This document shows positions 16,010-25,615 of a stretch of DNA of 64,000 nt, piece by piece. This stretch comes from Corynebacterium senegalense (lineage in GTDB: Bacteria > Actinomycetota > Actinomycetes > Mycobacteriales > Mycobacteriaceae), in contig NZ_LS990887.1 in NCBI RefSeq assembly GCF_900411315.1, positions 1,740,647 through 1,804,646 on the forward strand. Reading direction: 5' to 3'. Positions within the stretch are counted from its first letter, which is position 1. Each line of letters opens with the position of its first letter. A program made the translations under genes and the position numbers. Under the pieces are notes generated by a model. That model did no database searches. It worked only from the letters and a program-made list of their open reading frames with translations, and was not told where the DNA came from.

Positions 16010-17386
16010 CTAACGCCCGCCGGCGGCCTCGATCGCCTCGCTCAGGGTGGCGGCCCGCGAGATGCGCATCCCCTCGACGCGGACCTCCTCGCCCACCGGG
16101 ACGATCGCGCGGGTGTAGCCCAGCCGCGCCGCCTCCTGTAGGCGGCGGCCCAGGTTGGGCACGCGGCGCAGCTCCCCGGCCAGGCCCACCTCACCCACGG
16201 CGACCGTCTTCGGGGGAAGGGGCTGCTCGTGCAGGCTGGACCAGGTGGCCAGGGCGACGGCGAGGTCGGTGGCGGTCTCGGTGATGCGCACGCCGCCGAC
16301 GGTGGCCACGTAGGCGTCCTTGTCGTTGGTGCGCTCCCCGCAGCGGGCCTGCAACACGGCGAGGACCATGGGCACCCGGTTGGAGTCGAGTCCCGTGACC
16401 ACGCGCCGCGGGCTCTTGTTCACGGGGTCCACGGTCAGGGCCTGCACCTCGGCCAGCATGGGGCGCACGCCGTCCATCGCCACGGTCACCGCCGAGCCGT
16501 CGGGCGTGCGGCCGCGGTGGGAAAGGAACAGTCCGGAGGGGTCGGGGACCTCGCGGATGCCCTCGGAAGTCTGCTCGAAGCAGCCGACCTCGTCGGTGGC
16601 GCCGAAGCGGTTCTTGATGCCGCGCAGCAGCCGCAGGCTGGATTGGCGGTCGCCCTCGAAGTTGAGCACGACGTCGACGAGGTGCTCCAGCACGCGCGGT
16701 CCGGCGACGTTTCCGTCCTTGGTCACGTGCCCGACGAGGAGGATGGGCAGGTTCGTCGTCTTGGCCAGGGTGGTCAGGGCGGCGGTGACGGCGCGCGACT
16801 GCGCGACTCCGCCCGGCACGCCCTCGACGCCGGGGGCGTGCATGGTCTGCACGGAGTCCACGATCATCAGCGAGGGCTTGAGCTGCTCGACGTGGCCGAA
16901 GACGACGTCGAGGTTGGACTCGGCGGCGAGGTAGAGCGAGTCGTGCAGGGCCCCGGTGCGCTCCGCGCGGGTGCGGACCTGTCCGGCGGATTCCTCGGCG
17001 GTGACGTAGAGGGCGGTGCGGTCGCCGAGCTTCGCCCAGCGCGAGGCGACCTCGAGCAGCAGCGTGGACTTACCGACGCCCGGCTCGCCCGCCATGAGGA
17101 CCACGGAGCCCGGGACGACGCCGCTGCCCAGCACCCGGTCGAGCTCCCCGATGCCGGAGGGGGTGGTGCGGGTGGCGGCGGCGTCGATGCTCGTGATCGG
17201 GGCCGCCGGGGCGGAGGGCGTGAGCGCGGTGAGGGAGACCGGCCCGCTGGCGGATGCGGCCGAGGCCAGCGGGGTCTGCTCCTGCAACGTGCCCCAGGAA
17301 CCGCACTCGGGGCAGCGGCCGAGCCACTTCGGAGAGGAGTAGCCGCACTCGGAGCAGGTGTGCAGGGTGCGCTGTTTTTTGGCCAT
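16010..17386 (-). CDS. radA: DNA repair protein RadA
   Basis: The 458-residue RecA-like ATPase promotes branch migration in recombinational repair. Zinc finger CSECGYSSPKWLGRCPECG at the N-terminus, Walker A GEPGVGKST, the RadA-specific KNRFG motif and a C-terminal Lon-like domain are all visible. ATG 17386 follows TAAAGT (fwd 17393-17398) by six bases, pointing to a leaderless transcript that continues into disA. Confidence 0.96.
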   Translation of the reverse strand: MAKKQRTLHTCSECGYSSPKWLGRCPECGSWGTLQEQTPLASAASASGPVSLTALTPSAPAAPITSIDAAATRTTPSGIGELDRVLGSGVVPGSVVLMAGEPGVGKSTLLLEVASRWAKLGDRTALYVTAEESAGQVRTRAERTGALHDSLYLAAESNLDVVFGHVEQLKPSLMIVDSVQTMHAPGVEGVPGGVAQSRAVTAALTTLAKTTNLPILLVGHVTKDGNVAGPRVLEHLVDVVLNFEGDRQSSLRLLRGIKNRFGATDEVGCFEQTSEGIREVPDPSGLFLSHRGRTPDGSAVTVAMDGVRPMLAEVQALTVDPVNKSPRRVVTGLDSNRVPMVLAVLQARCGERTNDKDAYVATVGGVRITETATDLAVALATWSSLHEQPLPPKTVAVGEVGLAGELRRVPNLGRRLQEAARLGYTRAIVPVGEEVRVEGMRISRAATLSEAIEAAGGR

Positions 17387-17463
17387 GCGCTCACTTTAGG
17401 GCACGGCCCCGACACGCCCGCCGGTAAGCCCCTGAGCTGCGGGAAGGCGGAGAAACGCGAAAG

Positions 17464-17484
17464 CCGCCGCACGGGGTGCGGCGG
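17464..17484 (-). terminator. Terminator downstream of the lpqE-like gene
   Basis: CCGCCGCAC (17464-17472) pairs with GTGCGGCGG (17476-17484). Read on the minus strand it is followed by CTTTCGCGTTTC, a weak U-rich tail, and separates lpqE from radA. Confidence 0.55.
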
Positions 17485-17508
17485 CCGGTGGCGTCGAAAA
17501 GCGGGTGC

Positions 17509-18063
17509 CTAGTGGGCGGCGTGCGCCTGGTCCTCGCCCGCGTTGCGGTGGGACTCGCCGGAGGGCAGGGTCGGCGCGGAAACCGTGGCCGTGACGTCGA
17601 CGTTGCCGGCGTCGAAGCGGAAAGAGACGTCGACGTTGCCGCCGAAAGCGAAGTCGTTGTTCACCACGGTGGTCGGGACGTACTGGATGCAGTCGCCCTC
17701 AGCCTGCGGGATGGTGCTCAGGGACGCGGCGGAATCGCCGACGAGGGTGCACTGGGCCGGGATCTCGGTCGGGCCGCCCAGCTGGACCGGGGTTCCGTTG
17801 ACCGTGGCGGACTGCAGGGTGTGCGGCTTGCGGTTGTCGTTCTGGTTGATCGCGGTGAACTTGAGGGCGGCCTGGCCGTTGTCGTCCAGCACCACGGTGA
17901 CGTCCTGAACGGCAACTTCCTGGTTGTCGCTGGCGGCGCCGGCGCCGTCGACGGCCGCGACCTGGTCAGAGGTCTGGGTGATCTGGCCCGCGGAGCAGCC
18001 TGCGAGCAGCAGAGCGGACGCGGCGATGGCGGAGACGGCGGCGGCCGGCTTCAGGGACTTCAC
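17509..18063 (-). CDS. lpqE: LpqE-like lipoprotein
   Basis: The 184-residue product has a lipoprotein signal peptide with lipobox LLAGC. GTG 18063 is preferred because GGAGGA (fwd 18071-18076) lies seven bases before it; the upstream in-frame ATG 18078 is itself part of that ribosome binding site. The mature part is an envelope beta-sandwich-like domain with two Cys (AQCTLVG, GDCIQYV) and ends in a His-containing tail (AGEDQAHAAH). LpqE is found next to carD in mycobacteria as well; its function is unknown, though copper-chaperone-like proteins have a similar layout. Confidence 0.8.
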   Translation of the reverse strand: MKSLKPAAAVSAIAASALLLAGCSAGQITQTSDQVAAVDGAGAASDNQEVAVQDVTVVLDDNGQAALKFTAINQNDNRKPHTLQSATVNGTPVQLGGPTEIPAQCTLVGDSAASLSTIPQAEGDCIQYVPTTVVNNDFAFGGNVDVSFRFDAGNVDVTATVSAPTLPSGESHRNAGEDQAHAAH

Positions 18064-18288
18064 GTGAGTGTCCTCCATACTTTTCGTTCACGTTTTTATC
18101 TCCGTTCACCATAGCCCGTGGGCGTGTGTTTTTCCCAGTTTCGGGCTCGGCGAGTGGGGTGCGCTACAGGGGCCGAGGGGTCATTCGGGGGTAAACCTTT
18201 CGGCCGCCGCGCGCTGGGGGCGGGGGTGCTAATGTGGGGAGGTTGTAAAGGTGGCAACGCCCACGGCTAAGGAGAGTCTGGAGAGTCC

Positions 18289-18894
18289 ATGGAATTTAAA
18301 GTCGGAGAAGTCGTCGTCTACCCGCACCACGGCGCCGCGCGCATCGCCGACATTGAGCAGCGCGAGATGGGCGGGGAGAAGCTCGACTTCCTCGTGCTGA
18401 AGATTCTCCAGTCCGACCTCGAGGTCCGCGTGCCCGTGAAGAACACCGAGCTCGTCGGCGTGCGCGACGTGGTCAACGAGGAGGGCCTGCAAAAGGTGTT
18501 CTCGGTGCTGCGCGAGACCGACGTGGAGGAGGCCGGCAACTGGTCGCGGCGCTACAAGGCGAACCAGGAGCGCCTGGCCTCGGGCGACATCAACAAGGTG
18601 GCCGAGGTCGTGCGCGACCTGTGGCGCCGTGACCAGGGCAAGGGCCTGTCGGCGGGTGAGAAGCGCATGCTGGGCAAGGCGCGCCAGGTGCTGGTCGGCG
18701 AGCTCGCGCTGGCGGAGCCGGTGGACGAGAAGAAGGCCGACGAGATGGAGGCCGAGATCGCGAAGATCATCGAGGCCCAGGTCGCCGCGGGGATCGCCGT
18801 GGACCCGCGGGCGGACCTCGACGAGGACGACGACGTGGACCTCGACGACCTCAGCTTCGACGACGAGGCCGACGAGAACGACACCGAGAAGTAG
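18289..18894 (+). CDS. carD: RNA polymerase-binding transcription factor CarD
   Basis: The 201-residue product has an N-terminal Tudor-like RNA polymerase-interaction domain ([19 protein letters not shown]) and a C-terminal helical DNA-binding domain with the conserved Trp near [16 protein letters not shown]. It stabilises open promoter complexes, particularly at rRNA promoters. The C-terminal tail is strikingly acidic ([13 protein letters not shown]). The gene has an AAGGAGAG ribosome binding site and opens the carD-ispD-ispF-cysS-rlmB run. Confidence 0.96.
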   Translation: MEFKVGEVVVYPHHGAARIADIEQREMGGEKLDFLVLKILQSDLEVRVPVKNTELVGVRDVVNEEGLQKVFSVLRETDVEEAGNWSRRYKANQERLASGDINKVAEVVRDLWRRDQGKGLSAGEKRMLGKARQVLVGELALAEPVDEKKADEMEAEIAKIIEAQVAAGIAVDPRADLDEDDDVDLDDLSFDDEADENDTEK

Positions 18895-18903
18895 AGGGCA
18901 CGG

Positions 18904-19587
18904 GTGCGCCGCCGCGTAGTAGCGATCGTCGCCGCCGCGGGCCGGGGAACCCGCCTCGGCGCGGACCTGCCGAAGGCCTACGTCGAGCTCGGCGGGCGCA
19001 CTCTCCTGGAGCGCGCGGTCGCGGGCCTGGAGGACTCCGGGGTGGTCGACGAGGTCGTGGTCCTGGTCAGCCCCGACATGGAGGGCGCGGCGCGGGAGGC
19101 GCTGCCGGGCCGGGAGGTGCGGTTCGCGCACGGCGGCGCGGAGCGGGCCGACTCCATCTTCAACGGGCTGGGCGTCATCGGGGAGCGCGACGCGGTCGTG
19201 CTCATCCACGACGCCGCCCGCGCCCTCACGCCCCCGGCGATGATCGCCCGCGTGGCGGGGGCGGTCGCCGCCGGGGCCCCGGCTGCGGTGCCGGTGGTTC
19301 CCGTCGCCGACACCATCAAGGAGGTCGAAAACGGCCGCGTGGTGTCCACCCCCTCCCGCGCCCGGCTGCGTGCGGTGCAGACGCCGCAGGCTTTCGACCT
19401 CGCCACTCTGCGCCGCGCCAACGAGGCCTACTTCGAGGCCCGCCCCGACTTCGTGGCCACCGACGACGCCAGCCTCATGGAGTGGTTCGGGGTGCCCGTG
19501 GCCACGGTGGAGGGCGACCCGCTGGCGTTCAAGATCACCACCCCGTCCGACATGCTGCTGGCGGAGGCGGTCATCCAGGCACGGTAG
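18904..19587 (+). CDS. ispD: 2-C-methyl-D-erythritol 4-phosphate cytidylyltransferase
   Basis: The 227-residue MEP-pathway enzyme makes CDP-ME for isoprenoids. The nucleotide-binding N-terminus [17 protein letters not shown] is typical, as are HDAARAL, ADTIKEV and TPQAF. GTG 18904 follows GAGGGCAC. It lies nine bases after carD, a linkage conserved in actinobacteria. Confidence 0.95.
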   Translation: MRRRVVAIVAAAGRGTRLGADLPKAYVELGGRTLLERAVAGLEDSGVVDEVVVLVSPDMEGAAREALPGREVRFAHGGAERADSIFNGLGVIGERDAVVLIHDAARALTPPAMIARVAGAVAAGAPAAVPVVPVADTIKEVENGRVVSTPSRARLRAVQTPQAFDLATLRRANEAYFEARPDFVATDDASLMEWFGVPVATVEGDPLAFKITTPSDMLLAEAVIQAR

Positions 19588-19625
19588 GTGCAAGTGCGGC
19601 CGGTGCAAGTACGGTAGGTGCCATG
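19581..19625 (+). repeat. Three 15-bp tandem units across the ispD-ispF junction
   Basis: Units ACGGTAGGTGCAAGT (19581-19595), GCGGCCGGTGCAAGT (19596-19610) and ACGGTAGGTGCCATG (19611-19625) follow without gaps. The first holds the ispD stop codon. The last supplies TACGGT (19610-19615), a -10 seven bases before the ispF ATG 19623. Confidence 0.75.
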
Positions 19626-20096
19626 AGCAACATTCGCGTGGGCAGCGCCTTCGACGCGCACCAGGTAGAGGCAGGCAAGGAATGCTGGATCGCGGGGATC
19701 CTGCACGAGGGCGCCGACGGGTGCGAGGGTCACTCCGACGGCGACGTGGTCAGCCACGCGATCGTCGACGCGGTCCTCTCCGCCGCGGGGCTCGGCGACC
19801 TCGGCTCCTTCGTCGGGGTGGGCCGCCCCGAGTACGACGGGGTCACGGGGGTTCGCCTGCTCACCGAGCTCCGGGAGCTTCTCGACGTCAACAGGGTCCG
19901 CCTCGTCAACGTCTCCGCCCAGCTGATCGCCCAGACGCCCAAGATGGGTCCGGTGCGCGAGGAGGCGGAGCGCGTGCTCTCGCAGGCGCTTGGGGCGCCG
20001 GTGTCGGTGTCGGCCACCACGACCGACCACATGGGCTTCACGGGCTCGGGGGAGGGCAGGGCAGCCATTGCCACCGCGCTGGTTGAACTAAGCTGA
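19623..20096 (+). CDS. ispF: 2-C-methyl-D-erythritol 2,4-cyclodiphosphate synthase
   Basis: The 157-residue zinc enzyme is two steps after IspD in the MEP pathway. Ligands appear in the DxH motif ([11 protein letters not shown]) and [11 protein letters not shown]; the CDP-binding and trimer segments ISAQ-like ([15 protein letters not shown]) and [14 protein letters not shown] are present. ATG 19623 has no ribosome binding site but a -10 (TACGGT) seven bases upstream, so an internal leaderless start is possible. TGA overlaps the cysS ATG by one base. Confidence 0.95.
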   Translation: MSNIRVGSAFDAHQVEAGKECWIAGILHEGADGCEGHSDGDVVSHAIVDAVLSAAGLGDLGSFVGVGRPEYDGVTGVRLLTELRELLDVNRVRLVNVSAQLIAQTPKMGPVREEAERVLSQALGAPVSVSATTTDHMGFTGSGEGRAAIATALVELS

Positions 20097-21517
20097 TGCG
20101 TGTGAATTCGGCCAACACCTCCCAGCGCATCTTCGACACTGCAACCCGTTCGCTGCGCGGCTTCGAGCCGCTGCGCGAGGGCCGCGTCTCGATCTACCTG
20201 TGCGGGGCGACGCCCCAGTCGGCGCCGCACATCGGGCACCTGCGCTCCGGCGTGGCCTTCGACATCGTGCGCCGCTGGTTCGTCGCCCAGGGTTACGACG
20301 TCGCCTTCGTGCGCAACGTGACCGACATCGACGACAAGATCCTCACCAAGGCCGCCGAGCACGGCCGCCCCTGGTGGGAGTGGGTGTCCACCTACGAGCG
20401 CGAGTTCACCCGCGCCTACAACGCGCTCGGCGTGCTGCCGCCGTCGGTCGAGCCGCGCGCCACGGGCCACGTGACGCAGATGGTGGACTACATGTCGCGC
20501 CTGATCGACCGCGGCTTCGCCTACGCCGCGGAGGGCTCCGTCTACTTCGACGTCGACGCCTGGGTGCGCGCGGCCGGTTCCGACTACGGCTCCCTGTCCG
20601 GCAACCGCGTCGAGGAGATGGAGCAGGGCGAGCCCGACAACCGCGGCAAGCGCGGCGCCCACGACTTCGCCCTGTGGAAGGCCGCGAAGCCCGGCGAGCC
20701 GAGCTGGCCCACCCCGTGGGGCGAGGGCCGGCCGGGCTGGCACCTCGAGTGCTCGGCGATGTCCACCTGGTACCTGGGCTCCGAGTTCGACATCCACGGC
20801 GGCGGGCTCGACCTGCAGTTCCCCCACCACGAGAACGAGCAGGCCCAGTCCCACGCCGTCGGCGACGGCTTCGCCCGCTACTGGATGCACAACCACTGGG
20901 TAACCATGGCGGGCGAGAAGATGTCGAAATCGCTCGGCAACGTGCTGTCCATCGACAACATGCTCGAGGCGGTGCGCCCCGTCGAGCTGCGCTACTACCT
21001 CGGCTCCGCGCACTACCGCAGCGTGCTCGAGTACTCCCCCGAGGCGCTGCAAGAGGCGGCGGCGGGCTACCGGCGCATCGAGGACTTCGTCGCCCGCGCC
21101 GGCACGCCCGAGCCGTCCACGTGGACCGAGGGATTCGCCGCCGCGCTTCACGACGACTTCGGGGTGCCCCGGGCCCTCGCCGAGATCCACAACGCCGTGC
21201 GCGAGGGCAACAAGGCCCTCGCCGCCGGGGACGCCGGCACCGCCCGGGAGATCGCGGCGGGCGTGCGCGCCATGGCGGCGGTGCTCGGCGTGGATCCGGG
21301 GGAGTGGTCGGAGGGGGCGTCGGCAAGCGGGGCGGCGGAGGCTGCCCTCGACGTGCTGGTGCGCGCGGAGCTCGAGCGCCGCACCCAGGCCCGCGCCGAA
21401 AAGGACTGGGCCGTCGCCGACGAGGTGCGTGACCGCCTGGCGGCGGCGGGCATCGAGGTCACCGACACCCCCGACGGCCCGCAGTGGGCACTGACGACGC
21501 CGCAACCCGAGAACTAG
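20096..21517 (+). CDS. cysS: Cysteine--tRNA ligase
   Basis: The 473-residue class I synthetase shows HIGH (PHIGHLRSG), KMSKS (EKMSKSLGN), and zinc ligands in YLCGAT, LECSAM and HHENEQ. The start codon overlaps the ispF stop (TGATG), indicating coupled translation. Length and motif order match CysS rather than the related mycothiol ligase MshC. The family normally has Thr-Pro-Tyr/Val before HIGH; here [11 protein letters not shown] is normal for actinobacteria. Confidence 0.96.
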   Translation: MRVNSANTSQRIFDTATRSLRGFEPLREGRVSIYLCGATPQSAPHIGHLRSGVAFDIVRRWFVAQGYDVAFVRNVTDIDDKILTKAAEHGRPWWEWVSTYEREFTRAYNALGVLPPSVEPRATGHVTQMVDYMSRLIDRGFAYAAEGSVYFDVDAWVRAAGSDYGSLSGNRVEEMEQGEPDNRGKRGAHDFALWKAAKPGEPSWPTPWGEGRPGWHLECSAMSTWYLGSEFDIHGGGLDLQFPHHENEQAQSHAVGDGFARYWMHNHWVTMAGEKMSKSLGNVLSIDNMLEAVRPVELRYYLGSAHYRSVLEYSPEALQEAAAGYRRIEDFVARAGTPEPSTWTEGFAAALHDDFGVPRALAEIHNAVREGNKALAAGDAGTAREIAAGVRAMAAVLGVDPGEWSEGASASGAAEAALDVLVRAELERRTQARAEKDWAVADEVRDRLAAAGIEVTDTPDGPQWALTTPQPEN

Positions 21518-21532
21518 GAAGACCGTAAAGCT

Positions 21533-22477
21533 ATGGCAAAACCGTACCAGCGCCCCGACAAGCAGAAGACCAGCAAGAAGGGCGCCACGAAGGGCTCGGG
21601 CGGCCAGCGCCGCCGCGGCCTGAAGGGCAAGGGCGCCACCCCGAAGGCGGAGGACCGCGTCTACCATTCCGCGCACAAGCGCAAGCTGGAGCGCGAGCGG
21701 CGTAACTCGGGGCGCCACGAGCGCGAGGGCGTCGACCTCGTGGTGGGCCGCAACCCGGTCATCGAGTGCCTGCATGCGAAGGTGCCCGCCGAGGCGCTGT
21801 ACGTGGCGCAGGGCACGGGCCACGACGACCGCCTCAGCGAGGCCGTCACCCTGGCGAACTCGAAGGGCCTGCCGGTCCACGAGGTGCCCCGCCGGGACCT
21901 GGACAACATGACGGGCAACGGCCTGCACCAGGGCATCGGCCTGCGCATCCAGCCCTACAAGTACGCGGACGTCTTCGACCTCATCGCGGGGGTCAAGGAC
22001 CGCGGGGAGACGGGGATGTTCGTCATCCTGGACAACATCACCGACCCGCGCAACCTCGGCGCGGTGATCCGCTCCGCGGCCGCGTTCGGCGGCCACGGCG
22101 TGATCATCCCGGAGCGCCGCTCGGCCCAGGTGACGGGCGTGGCGTGGCGCACCTCGGCGGGCACGGCGGCGCGGCTGCCGGTGGCGAAGGCCACGAACAT
22201 CACCCGCACGGTGAAGGAGTTCAAGGACAACGGCTACATGGTCGTCGGCCTCGACGCGGGCGGGGAGCACACCCTGGACACCTTCGACGGGGCGACGGAC
22301 CCGGTGGTCATCGTCGTCGGCTCGGAGGGCAAGGGCATTTCGCGCCTGGTGCGCGAGAACTGCGACGTGATCATGTCGATCCCCACCGAGGCGTGGGTGG
22401 AATCCCTCAACGCCTCGGTGGCGGCGGGTGTGGTGCTCAGCGAGTTCGCGCGCCAGCGCCGGGTGGCGCGCAGCTAA
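21533..22477 (+). CDS. rlmB: 23S rRNA (guanosine-2'-O)-methyltransferase RlmB/TrmH family
   Basis: The 314-residue SPOUT enzyme probably methylates G2251 of 23S rRNA. The basic N-terminal extension (about 65 residues, [20 protein letters not shown]) is common in actinobacteria. The substrate-binding domain begins at [11 protein letters not shown]; the knot carries [29 protein letters not shown] and [18 protein letters not shown]. It follows cysS by 15 bases and overlaps the convergent DUF222 gene by four bases at its stop. Confidence 0.94.
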   Translation: MAKPYQRPDKQKTSKKGATKGSGGQRRRGLKGKGATPKAEDRVYHSAHKRKLERERRNSGRHEREGVDLVVGRNPVIECLHAKVPAEALYVAQGTGHDDRLSEAVTLANSKGLPVHEVPRRDLDNMTGNGLHQGIGLRIQPYKYADVFDLIAGVKDRGETGMFVILDNITDPRNLGAVIRSAAAFGGHGVIIPERRSAQVTGVAWRTSAGTAARLPVAKATNITRTVKEFKDNGYMVVGLDAGGEHTLDTFDGATDPVVIVVGSEGKGISRLVRENCDVIMSIPTEAWVESLNASVAAGVVLSEFARQRRVARS

Positions 22478-23898
22478 ACGGGGGCGGCGGGGCTTCCGGC
22501 TCTCGTGCGCTCCCGGTGGCGCAGCCGGCGGCCGGGGGCGCGCTCGGCGTCCTCGGTGGTGTTGAAGCGGATCGTTCCGTCGGGGTGGGCCACGCCCACG
22601 CGCCCCGTCCCTGGGTCGCGCGCCATGTGGTTGAGGCCGCCGCCGAAATCCTTCCGGTCGTTGTTGCAGCGGTGGTGCTGCCGGCACAGGCCGATGAGGT
22701 TGTCGATGGAGGTCGCTCCGCCGGCCGCGAAGGCGTCGAGGTGGTGTATTTCCAGCTCGGAGAAGGGGGTGGTGCAGCCCTCCCAGGCGCACACGCCCTG
22801 GGCGGCGAACAGGGCCAGGCGCTGGGCGAGGTTCGCCAGCCGGGTGCGGCCGATCGCCAGCGGCATTTCGCTCACCGGGTCGAGCTGAACCACGAAGTCG
22901 CTGCCACACAGGCCGAGGCGGAGGATGTCGTAGCAGTCGAGATCGATGCCGATGTTCGTGGTGAGTCGTGTGGCGTAGCCGGCGCGCGCGAGGTCCTCGG
23001 GGGTGACCGCGAGGACCACGGAGGCTGCCCCTCGGGAGCGTCCGCCCGCTCCGCCGGTCGCCTCGTAGTGGTGGAAGATGGCCGCGAGCTGGTCGAAGCG
23101 GCGCTGCCCAGGGGTGCGTGAGTCCTTCTCGGCCTCGCCTTCGGGCAGGTTGGACCCCGGGTGGAGGCCGGCGTCGAGCAGCGCCTTGATCAGCGCCGCC
23201 TCGCCCGCAGGGGCGGTGATGGTGATGTCGCAGGTGCCGTCGGTGCGCTGCAGCCCGATTCTCGCGCAGCGGTTCCGGTACGGCCCGAGCGGGTCCCGCG
23301 GGTTCGGGCGCCGCGGGGCCCGGGCGTTGGCCTGCTCCACGCGGCGGCGCACCCAGCGCCGCAGGTCCTCCGGGCTGCGGGTGGCGGCGGCCCGCAGCGC
23401 GTCCGCGAGCAGCTCCGCGCGGCCCGGTGTCGCGGCGGGGAGGAGGGCGCGGAGCTCGTGGTTGATTATTCGCTGCTTCTCCGCCGCGACGCGTGCCGAT
23501 CCCTTCCGCGCCCTGCGCTGGTCCTTCTTCTCCCGCTCGGCGTCCGAGCCAGCAGCGTCCGCGTCACCACCCGCCTCAGCACCGGGCTCGGGCTCCGGCG
23601 GCGCGAAAAGGTCGCGCCCGCGCGCGAGGCGGTTGTGCGCCTCCGCCCGGGAGATCCCCAGCTTCTCGGTGAGGTAGGCGGAGGGGTAGCGCGACCCGAC
23701 GTGGCGGCCGGCGTCGTCGCGCTCGCACAGGTGCGCGAAGGAGGCGTCGATAAGCGCCTTGGCGTGGACGATCCCCTCGAGCTGTTCGACGTGCTCGCGC
23801 ACGGTGGCGAAGGTGAGGCTGGCGGGATCCGAGAATATCTCCTCGAGCTCGGAGAACGCGCGCCGCAGCGTCGCGTTGATCTCGTCAAGCCTTTCCAT
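22474..23898 (-). CDS. DUF222 / HNH endonuclease-type protein
   Basis: The 474-residue product has an N-terminal DUF222 region (about 1-330; [19 protein letters not shown]) with a charged insert, then an HNH nuclease motif: [31 protein letters not shown]. This actinobacterial family (related to the mycobacterial 13E12 repeats) is often multicopy; its role is unknown, though DNA cleavage is likely from the intact HNH residues. The promoter is unusually close to consensus. No inverted repeats flank it, so no mobile unit is claimed. Confidence 0.88.
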   Translation of the reverse strand: MERLDEINATLRRAFSELEEIFSDPASLTFATVREHVEQLEGIVHAKALIDASFAHLCERDDAGRHVGSRYPSAYLTEKLGISRAEAHNRLARGRDLFAPPEPEPGAEAGGDADAAGSDAEREKKDQRRARKGSARVAAEKQRIINHELRALLPAATPGRAELLADALRAAATRSPEDLRRWVRRRVEQANARAPRRPNPRDPLGPYRNRCARIGLQRTDGTCDITITAPAGEAALIKALLDAGLHPGSNLPEGEAEKDSRTPGQRRFDQLAAIFHHYEATGGAGGRSRGAASVVLAVTPEDLARAGYATRLTTNIGIDLDCYDILRLGLCGSDFVVQLDPVSEMPLAIGRTRLANLAQRLALFAAQGVCAWEGCTTPFSELEIHHLDAFAAGGATSIDNLIGLCRQHHRCNNDRKDFGGGLNHMARDPGTGRVGVAHPDGTIRFNTTEDAERAPGRRLRHRERTRAGSPAAPV

Positions 23899-23934
23899 GG
23901 TTCGCCCCCTCGAATGTGGCCCCTGACACGAAAG

Positions 23935-23962
23935 ACTATAGCAAACCTGTTCGATCTGTCAA
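23935..23962 (-). promoter_or_regulatory. Near-consensus sigma-A promoter of the DUF222/HNH gene
   Basis: On the minus strand TTGACA (23962-23957) and TATAGT (23940-23935) are separated by 16 bases. The transcript would have a leader of about 30 bases with GAGGGGG before ATG 23898. The -35 lies inside the end of the upstream esterase gene. Confidence 0.8.
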
Positions 23963-24757
23963 CCCGAAGAACCGGGCAGCGACCTCGGCGCCGACCACCT
24001 TGTCCGTGCCCGGGCCGAGGCGTGCGTCGAGCTTCTTCGGGGCGGGCACGACGTGGCCGACGCCCTCGAGGGACCAGAGCTCGACGGGCGCGTCGCCGCC
24101 CGACCACGCGTCCACCCGCACCCCCTCGCGCGGCTCCGACGCCGAGTGCCGCGCGGCGTGGTTCAGAGTGGCGAAGAAGGCGGCGGAGTCCAGCGCGGAC
24201 CGGGTGAGCCCGCGGTTGCTCGGCCCGAGCCCCGCGACGCCCCCGGAGTAGGGGACGATGGGGTCGGCGGTGCCCTGCATGGCGAGCACGGGGGTGGGCA
24301 CCCAGGGTGCCCGGGCGAGGTCCACGAGCGCGTTCTCGGGGGCGGGGAGGGCAGCGCCGAACAGGCCGACGCCGTGGAGGGTACCGGGGGCGTCGAAAAG
24401 CATGCGGATGAGCATCTGCCCGCCGTTGGAGAAGCCGCAGCCGATGACGCGCGGCGCGTCGTAGAGCGAGACGAGCGCGGTCAGGAAGCCGACGTCGTCG
24501 ATGCCGAGGGTGCGGGCGGACTCGGCGAAGTCGCGGCGCAGGTCGTTGAAGTGGCGCTCCACGCCGTCCGGGTAGACCACGGCGCAGCCGCGCGCGGCGA
24601 GCGCGTCGAAGGTGTTGGCCGTGAAGTTGCGGGCGACGTTGGCGGACTGGAGGGAGCCGTGCAGGAAGAGGAGCAGGGTGTCGAAGTCGCCGTCGGTGAC
24701 CTCGACCCAGGTCCGCTTCCTGCCGTCGTGGACGAGTGAGCGGCGGGCGGTGTTCAT
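23936..24757 (-). CDS. PHB depolymerase-like esterase (alpha/beta hydrolase)
   Basis: The 273-residue product has the catalytic Ser in GCGFSNGGQM, Asp in GTADPIVPY and His in EGVGHVVP; oxyanion segment LFLHGSLQSA. It belongs to the LpqC/feruloyl-esterase-like group but has no signal peptide, so it is likely cytoplasmic. ATG 24757 lies seven bases from TAGGGT (fwd 24765-24770), a leaderless start whose -10 is inside the end of the upstream permease gene. An esterase occupies the same position next to the metal ABC genes in C. glutamicum (from memory). Confidence 0.85.
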   Translation of the reverse strand: MNTARRSLVHDGRKRTWVEVTDGDFDTLLLFLHGSLQSANVARNFTANTFDALAARGCAVVYPDGVERHFNDLRRDFAESARTLGIDDVGFLTALVSLYDAPRVIGCGFSNGGQMLIRMLFDAPGTLHGVGLFGAALPAPENALVDLARAPWVPTPVLAMQGTADPIVPYSGGVAGLGPSNRGLTRSALDSAAFFATLNHAARHSASEPREGVRVDAWSGGDAPVELWSLEGVGHVVPAPKKLDARLGPGTDKVVGAEVAARFFGLTDRTGLL

Positions 24758-24760
24758 TCC

Positions 24761-25615
24761 CTATACCCTAACCGCGGGGATGCGCCGCGCCCTGCGCCAG
24801 CCCACGAGCCTGCAGACCAGGTAGATGGCGAAGGAGATGAAGGAGACCATGACGCTGACCGGCAGCCCGGGGGCCAGCGAGAGCAGCAGCCCGCCGACGG
24901 CGGCGAGCTCGGCGAAGAGCACCGACCACGCGACGGCCGCGAGCGGGTTCGCGGTAATGGCGACCGAGCTGGCGCCCGGGGCGATGAGCAGCGACATCAC
25001 AAGGAGCGCGCCGACGATCTGCACCGTCTGGGCCGCCGCCAGGCCGAGGAGTACAGCGAAGGCGAGCGAGACCAGGCGCACGCGCACTCCCGCGGCGGCG
25101 GCGACCTCGGGGTCCGCAGAGGCGAAGAGGAGGGGGCGCCACAGCAGCGCCACGATCGCCACGACCAGCACCGTGGCCACCGCGAGCGAGCGCACCCCTG
25201 CCCCGGTCACGCCGACGATCTGCCCGGTCAACAGCGCCAGCGCCGTGGTCGAGTTGCCGGGGTAGAGGTAGAGGAACAGCACGGAGACGCCCATGCCGAA
25301 GCTCATCACCACGCCGACGGCGGCGTCGTTGCCCCCGCGCAGCCCGAACAGCACAAGCAGCAGGGCGGCCGAGACGGAGCCGGCCACCGCACCGAGGCTC
25401 AGGCTCACGCCGAAGAACAGGGCGATGGCGGCGCCCATGAGGGCGAGCTCGGAGGTGGCGTGGACGCCGAAGGACATCTCCCGCAGGATCACCAGCGGCG
25501 CGATGACGCCGGAGAGCACGCCCAGCAGGGCGGCGGCGGCGAGGGAGGACAGGACGAAGTCGAAGCCGAGCAGGTAGCGGGTCTGCTCGAACGCCCCCGT
25601 GAGGAGGCCGATCAC
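24761..25615 (-). CDS. Metal ABC transporter permease (ZnuB/MntB type)
   Basis: The 284-residue membrane protein has about eight helices (ABC-3 family), with the family segments GVLSGVIAPLVILREMSFG and VVAIVALLWRPLLFAS, and LVMSLLIAPGASSVAIT near the C-terminus. GTG 25615 overlaps the TGA of the ATPase gene (GTGA), so translation is coupled. It forms the membrane channel for the importer encoded by the two preceding genes. Confidence 0.92.
   Translation of the reverse strand: MIGLLTGAFEQTRYLLGFDFVLSSLAAAALLGVLSGVIAPLVILREMSFGVHATSELALMGAAIALFFGVSLSLGAVAGSVSAALLLVLFGLRGGNDAAVGVVMSFGMGVSVLFLYLYPGNSTTALALLTGQIVGVTGAGVRSLAVATVLVVAIVALLWRPLLFASADPEVAAAAGVRVRLVSLAFAVLLGLAAAQTVQIVGALLVMSLLIAPGASSVAITANPLAAVAWSVLFAELAAVGGLLLSLAPGLPVSVMVSFISFAIYLVCRLVGWRRARRIPAVRV

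Noticed and set aside
19730-22909. 1059-codon open frame on the minus strand
   Set aside because: Antisense to ispF, cysS and rlmB, all with clear family motifs; composition typical of a shadow frame.
22474-23898. Insertion sequence or 13E12-type mobile element
   Set aside because: The gene is DUF222/HNH-like, but no terminal inverted repeats, target duplication or transposase are present.
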